Shown here in pieces: positions 32,435 to 40,136 of a stretch of 48,310 bases of DNA; position 1 is the stretch's first letter, and each line of letters starts with the position of its first letter. Source of the DNA: Comamonadaceae bacterium (lineage in GTDB: Bacteria > Pseudomonadota > Gammaproteobacteria > Burkholderiales > Burkholderiaceae_C); NCBI GenBank assembly GCA_947446885.1, contig CANFHZ010000007.1:1-48310 (forward strand). Direction: 5' to 3'. The position numbers and the translations under genes are program-made. The notes beneath the pieces were generated by a model that saw nothing but the letters and a program-made list of their open reading frames with translations, was not told where the DNA came from and did not search any database.

Positions 32435-33895
32435 TCAAGCAATGCCGTGCAAGGCCGGGTACAAGGCCCGGAAACGCATAAACCGGGTGGCCAACATCGC
32501 ATGCTCTGCGGGGTCGCTGCGGTAGGTCTGGGCAATGCCGGGTTTACGGCAAACCTGCGCCACCGGTGCGCCGGTAGCCAGCCAGCCCAAGCGGGCCGCG
32601 CCGAGTGCCCCACCGGCTGCCGACTCCGGGTGGGTCACGATGGTCAGGTCCAGTGCAGACGCCAGTTGCTGTGCCCAAAACGCGCTGCGCGCACCACCGC
32701 CCACCAGCGATAGCTGGCGTGGTGCGCTACCGGCGGCTTGCAGCGCGCGCAGCCCGTCGTTCAACCCGAAGCTCACACCTTCCATGACGGCGTAGGCCAA
32801 AGCGGCCTGGTCGGTGCTGTGGCTCAGACCGTGAAAGCTGCCGCGTACATGGGCGTCGTTGTGCGGTGTACGTTCCCCGCTCAAGTAGGGCAAAAACAGC
32901 GGAGCCTGCGCCTGTTCCTGCGCAGACAGGCTGGCAGCTTTAGCCTCAACCGCAGCAGCAGACTCCAAGCCCAAAGCGCCAGCCGCCCATTGCAGGCAGC
33001 TGGCCGCCGACAGCATCACGCTCATCTGGTGCCAACGTTGGGGCAGGGCGTGGCAAAAAGCATGGGTCGCGCTGGCTGCGTTCGGTTGGTAGCTGGGGGT
33101 TACCACAAACAGCACGCCGCTGGTGCCCAGCGACAAAAAGCCTTCGCCTGCGTCGACTGCGCCCATGCCGACTGCGCTGGCCGCGTTGTCGCCCCCGCCA
33201 CCGGCCACCACGATGCCCGCAGGCAGGCCCAGCGCGGCTGCGGTCTCGGGCCGCAAGCTGCCGCCGGCGTGGCTGCCTTCGACAAGGCGCGGCATCTGGT
33301 TCTCCCGCAAACCGGTCAGCGCCAGCAGCGCGGGCGACCAGGTGCGCTTCTCCACATCCAGCCACATGGTGCCGCTGGCGTCAGACATGTCGCAGACATA
33401 GTCGCCGGTGAGTTGCAGGCGCACATAGTCCTTGGGCAGCAGCACTTTGGCGATCTGGGCAAAAACCTGGGGTTCGTGCCGCTGAATCCAGCGCAGCTTG
33501 GGCGCGGTGAAGCCGGGCATCGCCATTGAACCAGCGATCTGTGTGAGGGCGGGCAGCTCCCGCATCATGTTCAGGCACTCCTGGTCGCTGCGCACGTCGT
33601 TCCACAAAATCGCCGGACGCAGCACCCGGTCGGCGGCGTCCAGCAGCACCGCGCCGTGCATCTGGCCGGACAGGCCAATGGCCCGCACCGACGCATAGGC
33701 CGCTGGATGTTTGGAGCGCAGCGCAGCCAGGGCAGCGCAGGTGGCACTCCACCAGTCGGTCGGGTTTTGCTCGCTGTGTCCGGGGTGCGGTCGGCTGACT
33801 TCCAGCGTGCTCCCGGCGGTGTCAATGACGCGGTGGTCCTCGTCCAGCAGCAGCGCTTTGACCTCTGAGGTGCCGACATCAATGCCCAAAAACAT
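32435..33895 (-). CDS. xylB: Xylulokinase
   Basis: MFLGIDVGTSEVKALLLDEDHRVI, GLSGQMHGAVLLD, PYLSGERTPHNDAHVRG, GGGARSAFWAQQLA. Confidence 0.96.
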   Translation of the reverse strand: MFLGIDVGTSEVKALLLDEDHRVIDTAGSTLEVSRPHPGHSEQNPTDWWSATCAALAALRSKHPAAYASVRAIGLSGQMHGAVLLDAADRVLRPAILWNDVRSDQECLNMMRELPALTQIAGSMAMPGFTAPKLRWIQRHEPQVFAQIAKVLLPKDYVRLQLTGDYVCDMSDASGTMWLDVEKRTWSPALLALTGLRENQMPRLVEGSHAGGSLRPETAAALGLPAGIVVAGGGGDNAASAVGMGAVDAGEGFLSLGTSGVLFVVTPSYQPNAASATHAFCHALPQRWHQMSVMLSAASCLQWAAGALGLESAAAVEAKAASLSAQEQAQAPLFLPYLSGERTPHNDAHVRGSFHGLSHSTDQAALAYAVMEGVSFGLNDGLRALQAAGSAPRQLSLVGGGARSAFWAQQLASALDLTIVTHPESAAGGALGAARLGWLATGAPVAQVCRKPGIAQTYRSDPAEHAMLATRFMRFRALYPALHGIA

Positions 33896-34105
33896 GGTTT
33901 GCTCCTTGTGATAGAGGGCCCAGAAAACGGCCTAAGACCAGGGCCACGGTGCCAAAGCCTAAGCCCGCAGGCCACGGCGTGGCGCGCGGAGTTGGCTGGT
34001 GGGCATGCTGGGTCGGCTGGTGTACTGCGCCAAGATGGCCGAGACCCGCATAAACCGGCCTCGACATTGCCCGCAAATTGTGCCACGCCGCATGACGGCG
34101 CCGGA

Positions 34106-34120
34106 GTTGAACGCTTCAAC
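34106..34120. repeat. 15 bp inverted repeat GTTGAA-CGC-TTCAAC, candidate operator
   Basis: Perfect 6 bp arms with 3 nt spacer in the intergenic region between divergent xylB and the AttEFGH-like cluster. Confidence 0.4.
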
Positions 34121-34123
34121 ATT

Positions 34124-34139
34124 TGGCATGAATAGTGCT
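34124..34139 (+). promoter_or_regulatory. Candidate sigma54-type -24/-12 element (TGGCATGaataGTGCT)
   Basis: GG-N10-GC spacing (GG 34125-34126, GC 34137-34138) near the consensus TGGCACG-N4-TTGCW. Confidence 0.3.
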
Positions 34140-34212
34140 GTGCACGTGCATACAGCGGCAAAGTCCTGACACCCGTACCACGGGGCCCAGCCGCATCAAC
34201 CGGAGCAGCAGC

Positions 34213-34599
34213 ATGGCACCTGATATCCACCTTTCCTCGGCGGTCAGCGCACGGCCACAGGGTGGCGCGCATCCACAGGGTGACGCGCGCAAGCACGCGC
34301 GCGCGGCGCGCCTGCGCAGCCTCTTGCTGGCAACCCAGAGTGGCCCGGTCGACGCGGCCCGGCTGGCTTTCACCGCCTTGACCACGCATGACCTGGAGCT
34401 CAGCCACCACCCGGTGATCGCCCGAATCGGGGCGGCCCTGCAAAGCAGCCAACTGCCAGAAGCCTGGCGGTTTGCGCAGGAATTGCGCGCTGAATTTCCG
34501 CTGGCGTTTGCCGCTGCGACCGCCACCATTGCTGTACGGCCCACGCCACGCGGATTTTTTGGTGGCTTGAGCGGACGCCGCTTCGATCTGTCGGCCTGA
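34213..34599 (+). CDS. Hypothetical protein upstream of the ABC cluster
   Basis: ATG at 34213; 128 aa with plausible coding composition; no recognised family. Confidence 0.5.
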   Translation: MAPDIHLSSAVSARPQGGAHPQGDARKHARAARLRSLLLATQSGPVDAARLAFTALTTHDLELSHHPVIARIGAALQSSQLPEAWRFAQELRAEFPLAFAAATATIAVRPTPRGFFGGLSGRRFDLSA

Positions 34600-34682
34600 G
34601 GAAGCGCCGCGGCCTTGAGGTCCCACGGCAGCGTCGCGCTTCCGATACCGCAGACCGCAGCGCCAGGGCCTACCATCGGCCC

Positions 34683-35375
34683 ATGACGCCCTACGCCAAC
34701 CAGCCGGTACTCGACATTCGCGCATTGCGCAAAACCGTTCCGGGAGGGCGGCTGCTCTTCGAAGGTTTGAACCTGTGTTTGCAGCCCGGCGAAATCGTGG
34801 CGGTCATGGGCGAGTCGGGCGCAGGCAAATCCAGCCTGCTCAATTTGGTGGCGGGTCTGGACGTGCCGGACGCCGGGGACATCCTGGTTCAGGGCCAGGC
34901 GCTGGCGGACCTTGATGACGATGCCCGCACGACGCTGCGGCGCGACCACATTGGTTTTGTATTTCAGGCCTTTCACATCCTGCCGCATCTCAGCCTGGCG
35001 CAGAACGTCGCGCTCCCGCTGGTGTTAGCGGGCCACGGTGGGGCGGCGGCCCTGGCACGGGCACAGGCCATGCTCGATGCCGTGGGGCTGGGCGGGCGGG
35101 GCGCGGACTTTGCCGCGCAGCTCTCGGGTGGCGAGTTGCAGCGCATTGCCATTGCCCGCGCCTTGGTGCACCAACCCGCGCTGATCCTGGCGGACGAGCC
35201 CACTGGCAATCTGGACCCGGAGACTGCCGCCCGGATTCTGGAACTCTTTGCCCGCACGGTTCGCCAGTCGGCAGTGGCCGCGCTCATCGTTACCCATTCC
35301 GAACGCGCAGCCGCCGTGGCCGACCGGGTGCTGGTGCTGACTGCGCACGGCCTGCGTGCACATGATGCAGCGTGA
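34683..35375 (+). CDS. ABC transporter ATP-binding protein (LolD/YbbA/AttE-like)
   Basis: VMGESGAGKSSLLNLVAGLDVPDAGDI, FVFQAFHILPHLSLAQNVALPLVLAG, LSGGELQRIAIARAL. Confidence 0.93.
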   Translation: MTPYANQPVLDIRALRKTVPGGRLLFEGLNLCLQPGEIVAVMGESGAGKSSLLNLVAGLDVPDAGDILVQGQALADLDDDARTTLRRDHIGFVFQAFHILPHLSLAQNVALPLVLAGHGGAAALARAQAMLDAVGLGGRGADFAAQLSGGELQRIAIARALVHQPALILADEPTGNLDPETAARILELFARTVRQSAVAALIVTHSERAAAVADRVLVLTAHGLRAHDAA

Positions 35376-37974
35376 TCGACAGGTGGGAAGCAAACAGGCT
35401 GTGAACCCGGCAGGGGCTTGGCAAATCCTGGCCCTGCGCTGGATGGCTGTGGCCGAACTGCGCGCCCACCCGGCGCGCTGGCTGACGGCTGCGCTGGCTA
35501 TTGCCATCGGGGTTGCGCTGGGCTATGCGGTGCATCTGGTGAACCTCTCGGCATTGGGTGAATTTGCCCGCGCTGTGCAGACGGTTAACGGGTCTGCCGA
35601 CCTGCAGGTACAAGCCACGCAAGCGCGGGGGTTTGACGAAAACCTGTACCCCGTGCTGGCCCGTATTCCCGGTGTGGCCCAGGCCAGTCCGGTAGTGGAG
35701 GCAACGCTGCTGCTATCCGAACACCGTCGACTGACCGTGCTCGGGCTCGACGTACTGCGTGCCGCCCGGACCACGCCGACCTTGTTGGGGCGGCCTTTTC
35801 CGGGTGATGGTTCGGGCACGGGCGCAGGCCTTATCTCCGGGCTGTTTGCCGGGGACGCGGTCTACCTCTCCAGCGCGGCTGCCACGGCGCTTGGCGCACA
35901 GCCGGGGCAGCGGGTGGTTCTGGATGCCGCCGCGCCGCACACGCACTGGACCTATCGCGGAACCCTTCCAGGCGCGTCCGAGAACCGCCTGCTGGCGGTC
36001 GTGGATATTGCCGCGGCCCAGTGGCGGCTGGGCACTTTAGGGCGCTTGCAACGGATTGACCTGGCCCTGCAAACTGGTGCTGACAGCGCAGCAGTGCAGG
36101 CAGCGGTGCGTGCCGTTTTGCCGCCCGATGCGCAACTCGTTACACCGGAGTCGCAGGCGCAGCGCAGCGACAGCCTGTCGCGCGCCTACCGGGTGAATCT
36201 GGAGATGCTGGCCATGGTGGCGCTGCTCACGGGTGGGTTTCTGGTGTATTCGGCGCAGTCTTTGTCGGTGGTGCGGCGGCGCGCGCCTTTTGCCCTGTTG
36301 CGGGTACTGGGTTTGCGCCGCAGCGCCTTGCTGCGGCAGTTGCTGATAGAGGGCGCGGCACTGGGTGTGCTGGGTGCACTGCTGGGTCTGGCGCTGGGCG
36401 CAGTCCTGGCTGCGCTGGCCTTGCAGTTTTTGGGAGGCGACCTGGGCGGCGGCTATTTCGCAGCCACCCGGCCCGCACTGCGCCTTGCCCCCGGCGCGGC
36501 GCTGGTGTTTTTGTTCTTGGGTGTGCTGGTAGCCATTGCCGGCAGCCTGTGGCCCGCGCTGCAAGCCCTGCGGGTGCAGGCGGCGGTGGCGCTGAAGTCG
36601 GGCCAAGACGCCAGCGACCCCCGCCAGCGGCCGCGCCTGCGTGCTGCCGCGCTGCTGCTCCCCCTGGGCGCGTTAGCGGCGTGTGCGCCGCCGGTCGCGG
36701 GCTTGCCGCTGTTCGGCTACGCCGCGATTGCCATTATTCTGGCCGGTGGTATTGCGGCAACCCCTTGGCTGGCGCGGGCGCTGCTCGCACCCTGGCAGGC
36801 TGCGGTCGAGGCGCGGGCCACACGGTCTGCGGCACTGTATCTGGCGCTCAAGCGCCTGTGGGGCGCACCCGGCCAGGCTGCGGTGGCTTTATCCGGGGTG
36901 GTCGCCAGCACCAGCCTGATGGTGGCCATGGCGCTGATGGTGTCGAGCTTTCGCGGCTCGGTGGACGAGTGGATGCACAGCATTCTTGCTGCCGATGTGT
37001 ACCTGCGCATCGAGGGTGCGGAAAACGCAGGCCTGAGTCCGGCGGCGCAAGCCCGTCTAGCCGCCACACCGGGTGTTGCCCATTTCGCCTTTCGCCGCAC
37101 GCTGCTTTTGCGTCTGCAGCCGGAGCGTGCGCCGGTGGCGCTGCTGGCGAGTCCGATAGATGCAGCGAACCCGCAGCGCAGCCTGCCCCTGGTCGACGCG
37201 GCGCAGGTGGTGCCGCCGGGCCGGATTGCGGTCTGGGTATCAGAACCCTTCGCCCTGCTGTACGGCGCAGTGCCGGGGGACATGCTGTCTCTGCCCTTGG
37301 GTGGGCGTGCGCAGAGCCTGTTTGTGGCCGGGGTTTGGCGCGATTACAGCCGCCAGTTCGGCGCGCTGGCCATGGATGCGCGCGATTACCAGACGCTCAG
37401 TGGCGACGCAGACCGCGCTGAGGCGGCTATCGACTTGCAAGCCGGTGCGCCGGTTGCAGCCACGATAGAAGCTTTGCGCCAGGCATTGCCTGCAGAGCTG
37501 GCAGAGCGCGCCGAATTCGCCCGTCCCGGTGAGATACGCGCCATTGCGCTGAAGATTTTTGACCGCAGCTTTGCCGCGACCTATGCCCTGGAGGCGATTG
37601 CGATTCTGGTCGGCATGGCGGGCGTGGCGGCGACGTTTTCGGCGCAGACCTTGGCGCGTGCCCGCGAGTTCGGCATGCTGCGCCATATTGGTGTGCTGCG
37701 CCGTCAGGTGCTGGTCATGCTTGCCTTAGAGGGCGCTTTGCTGGGCGGCGTGGGCGGTGTGGCCGGGCTGGCACTGGGCGCGGCGATGGGCCAGGTGCTG
37801 ATCCAGGTGGTCAATCCGCAGTCCTTCCACTGGACCATGGACACCCGCTGGCCCCTGGGGCTGTTTGCGGCCCTGTGGCTGGGATTGGTACTGGCCTCTG
37901 CGCTGACTGCCGTGCTGGCTGGGCGCAGCGCACTGTCTGCTGACGCCCTGCGTGCGGTGCGGGAGGACTGGTGA
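35356..37974 (+). CDS. FtsX-like ABC transporter permease (872 aa, YbbP/AttFG-like)
   Basis: Two FtsX-type TM blocks, e.g. RRRAPFALLRVLGLRRSALLRQLLIEGAALGVLGALLGLALGA and AREFGMLRHIGVLRRQVLVMLALEGALLGGVGGVAGLALG. Confidence 0.92.
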   Translation: MHMMQRDRQVGSKQAVNPAGAWQILALRWMAVAELRAHPARWLTAALAIAIGVALGYAVHLVNLSALGEFARAVQTVNGSADLQVQATQARGFDENLYPVLARIPGVAQASPVVEATLLLSEHRRLTVLGLDVLRAARTTPTLLGRPFPGDGSGTGAGLISGLFAGDAVYLSSAAATALGAQPGQRVVLDAAAPHTHWTYRGTLPGASENRLLAVVDIAAAQWRLGTLGRLQRIDLALQTGADSAAVQAAVRAVLPPDAQLVTPESQAQRSDSLSRAYRVNLEMLAMVALLTGGFLVYSAQSLSVVRRRAPFALLRVLGLRRSALLRQLLIEGAALGVLGALLGLALGAVLAALALQFLGGDLGGGYFAATRPALRLAPGAALVFLFLGVLVAIAGSLWPALQALRVQAAVALKSGQDASDPRQRPRLRAAALLLPLGALAACAPPVAGLPLFGYAAIAIILAGGIAATPWLARALLAPWQAAVEARATRSAALYLALKRLWGAPGQAAVALSGVVASTSLMVAMALMVSSFRGSVDEWMHSILAADVYLRIEGAENAGLSPAAQARLAATPGVAHFAFRRTLLLRLQPERAPVALLASPIDAANPQRSLPLVDAAQVVPPGRIAVWVSEPFALLYGAVPGDMLSLPLGGRAQSLFVAGVWRDYSRQFGALAMDARDYQTLSGDADRAEAAIDLQAGAPVAATIEALRQALPAELAERAEFARPGEIRAIALKIFDRSFAATYALEAIAILVGMAGVAATFSAQTLARAREFGMLRHIGVLRRQVLVMLALEGALLGGVGGVAGLALGAAMGQVLIQVVNPQSFHWTMDTRWPLGLFAALWLGLVLASALTAVLAGRSALSADALRAVREDW

Positions 37975-39134
37975 TGCCGCGCGTCCCATTAGCCCGCATA
38001 GCCGGTTTGCGTCGTGTATGGGGGTGCTGCCTGGGGCTGTTGCTGGCTGGCGCAGCGATGCTTGCGCAGGCGCAGCCCGTGACCCCGGTGCGGCCTGGTG
38101 TGGCCATTACGTTTCCCCGCGACCACGGCGCGCACCCGGATTTCCGCACCGAATGGTGGTACCTGACTGGCTGGTTGAAGACCCCTGAGGGCCAGGATCT
38201 GGCCTTTCAGGTGACGTTTTTCCGCAGCCGCGCAGACCTCGATTCCGCCAACCCCAGCCAATTCGCGCCGCGCCAGATAGTCTTCGCCCATGCGGCTTTG
38301 AGCGACCCCGCATTGGGTCATTTGCTACACGGACAGCGGGTGGCACGCGCGGGTTTTGGTTTGGCCCAAGCGGCTCCGGGCGACACCGCTATCACGCTGG
38401 ACGACTGGCATCTGCGGCGCGAGGCGTCCGGGCGCTTCAGCGCCCAGGTCGGCACGGCAGACTTCACGCTGGATCTGGCGCTGGAGCCGACCCAGCCGGT
38501 TGTGCTCCAGGGCCGGGCCGGTTTCAGCCAGAAGGGCCCGTCTCCCGCGCAAGCCAGCCATTATTTCAGTCTGCCGCATTTGCGGGTGGCCGGAACCCTG
38601 ACCCGCCATGGCAAACCTCTTGCCGTCGTCGGCCAGGCCTGGCTGGATAGGGAGTGGTCTTCCACGCTGCTGGACCCCGCAGCGGTGGGCTGGGACTGGC
38701 TGGGCTTGAATCTGGATGATGGCGGTGCGCTCATGGCCTTTGTGGTGCGCGACGCGCAGGGCCTACCGTTATGGGCCGGCGGCTCGCTGCGCAGTGCGGA
38801 CGGCGCATTGCGGGTGTTGGGCCCGCAGGATGTACGCATGTCGATGCCTGCAAAAAGCACCTGGTGGCGCTCGCCACGTACGGGCGCGGCCTATCCGGTG
38901 CAGCGCAGCGTGGAATTGCGCACCGCCCAGGGCTGGCGCAGCTGGACGCTGCAGCCGCTGATGCCCGATTCGGAACTCGACAGCCGACCGGCTGGCCCGG
39001 TGTACTGGGAAGGCGCGGTACGGGCGCAAGAGCAGGGCGCGCCGGGTGGGGTCAGCGGGACGGGCGCGCCCAGCGCAAGCGGCGGCAAAGGCTTTCTGGA
39101 GCTGACCGGCTACCTTGCGCCACTCAAGCTCTAA
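37971..39134 (+). CDS. Secreted lipocalin/calycin-like protein (AttH/CrtC, formerly DUF2006)
   Basis: Signal peptide; ITFPRDHGAHPDFRTEWWYLTGWLKTPEGQDLAFQVTFFRSR and QAWLDREWSSTLLDPAAVGWDWLGLNLDDGGALMAF; 4 nt overlap with the permease gene. Confidence 0.9.
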   Translation: MMPRVPLARIAGLRRVWGCCLGLLLAGAAMLAQAQPVTPVRPGVAITFPRDHGAHPDFRTEWWYLTGWLKTPEGQDLAFQVTFFRSRADLDSANPSQFAPRQIVFAHAALSDPALGHLLHGQRVARAGFGLAQAAPGDTAITLDDWHLRREASGRFSAQVGTADFTLDLALEPTQPVVLQGRAGFSQKGPSPAQASHYFSLPHLRVAGTLTRHGKPLAVVGQAWLDREWSSTLLDPAAVGWDWLGLNLDDGGALMAFVVRDAQGLPLWAGGSLRSADGALRVLGPQDVRMSMPAKSTWWRSPRTGAAYPVQRSVELRTAQGWRSWTLQPLMPDSELDSRPAGPVYWEGAVRAQEQGAPGGVSGTGAPSASGGKGFLELTGYLAPLKL

Positions 39135-39184
39135 GGCCGCAAGCGGCGCACAGCCAGGACGCCGCTGCGGGACGCGTCGGCCGT

Positions 39185-39976
39185 CTACCAATGGTTGCGC
39201 AATTCGCGCAACTTCAAGAACACGGTTCGCGCGTCGGGTTGCTCGGGCAAATCAGGAAAGGCCTGGCGCAAGCGGTCTATGACGACCGGGCTTTGCAGCC
39301 GGAAAAAGGCATTCACCTCGCGCTCGCGTCCCAGGGTGCTGACAAAGGGCTGGTCCAGGTTTTGGCCGCTGACCGTGTCTAGCAGTTGCTGCGCATCCCG
39401 GTTGCCGGGCTCGCGGTCCAGCGTGAAGCGCAAGTTGTTCTCAATGTAATCGTGGCCTGGGTATAGCAAGGTATTTTCAGGTAATACATGAAGTTGATCT
39501 GCAAAGGTCTGGTACATCGCGGCAGGGCTTCCGCCGTTGTGGCAGTTGCCCGCGCCGGCGTTGAACAGGGTGTCGCCCGAGAACAGCGCGGGCTGGTCGG
39601 TATGGGCGCGCAGGCAGATGTGGCAGAAGGTGTGGCCGGGCGTATCCAGTGCTTCGAGCTCGACAGTTTTGCCGACTTTGATGATGTCGCCAGCCGACAG
39701 GCCGCGCGTCATGCCGGGAATGCTGTCCTTGGCCGCATGGTGGGCCAACACTGCGGCTCCGGTTTTATCCACGATGGCCTGGTTGCCGCCGATATGGTCG
39801 TGGTGTTCGTGGGTGTTGAGGATTTGGGTGATCTCCCAGCCCGCGTCTTCGGCGGCGTCCAGGCATTTCTGGCTGTCCAGTGGATCAATTGCGAGCGCTT
39901 CGCCGGTCTCCGAACAGGCTACGAGGTAGTTGAAGTTGCGGTAGGAATTACCGGTCCAGATTTGCTTGACGAGCAT
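39185..39976 (-). CDS. gloB: Hydroxyacylglutathione hydrolase family (metallo-beta-lactamase fold)
   Basis: NTHEHHDHIGGNQAIV, DTPGHTFCHICL, LFSGDTLFNAGAGNCHNG, YPGHDYIENNLRF. Confidence 0.9.
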   Translation of the reverse strand: MLVKQIWTGNSYRNFNYLVACSETGEALAIDPLDSQKCLDAAEDAGWEITQILNTHEHHDHIGGNQAIVDKTGAAVLAHHAAKDSIPGMTRGLSAGDIIKVGKTVELEALDTPGHTFCHICLRAHTDQPALFSGDTLFNAGAGNCHNGGSPAAMYQTFADQLHVLPENTLLYPGHDYIENNLRFTLDREPGNRDAQQLLDTVSGQNLDQPFVSTLGREREVNAFFRLQSPVVIDRLRQAFPDLPEQPDARTVFLKLRELRNHW

Positions 39977-40090
39977 GGGGGCCTCTCAACGGTGGTGGGG
40001 TGCCGGCACGGGCGGGCGAGGCCCGAAATGTAAACCGCTGCCGAATGGCCAGCCCCCTGGAAGCATCACGCTTTGTCCTTACACTCGCGT

Positions 40091-40105
40091 GCCCCCTCAG
40101 GGGGC
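40091..40105. repeat. GCCCCC-TCA-GGGGGC inverted repeat
   Basis: Perfect 6 bp GC stem with 3 nt loop, about 30 nt upstream of the decarboxylase start. Confidence 0.7.
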
Positions 40106-40136
40106 CCGCACTTTTTCCTATCCCGGAGTCCCCGCC

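Noticed and set aside
31228-32481. 417 aa plus-strand ORF
   Set aside because: Antisense to xylA; no domain evidence.
34138-34155. CTGT-N10-ACAG as a LexA/SOS box
   Set aside because: The gammaproteobacterial LexA box has CTGT-N8-ACAG; spacing here is 10, so the match fails.
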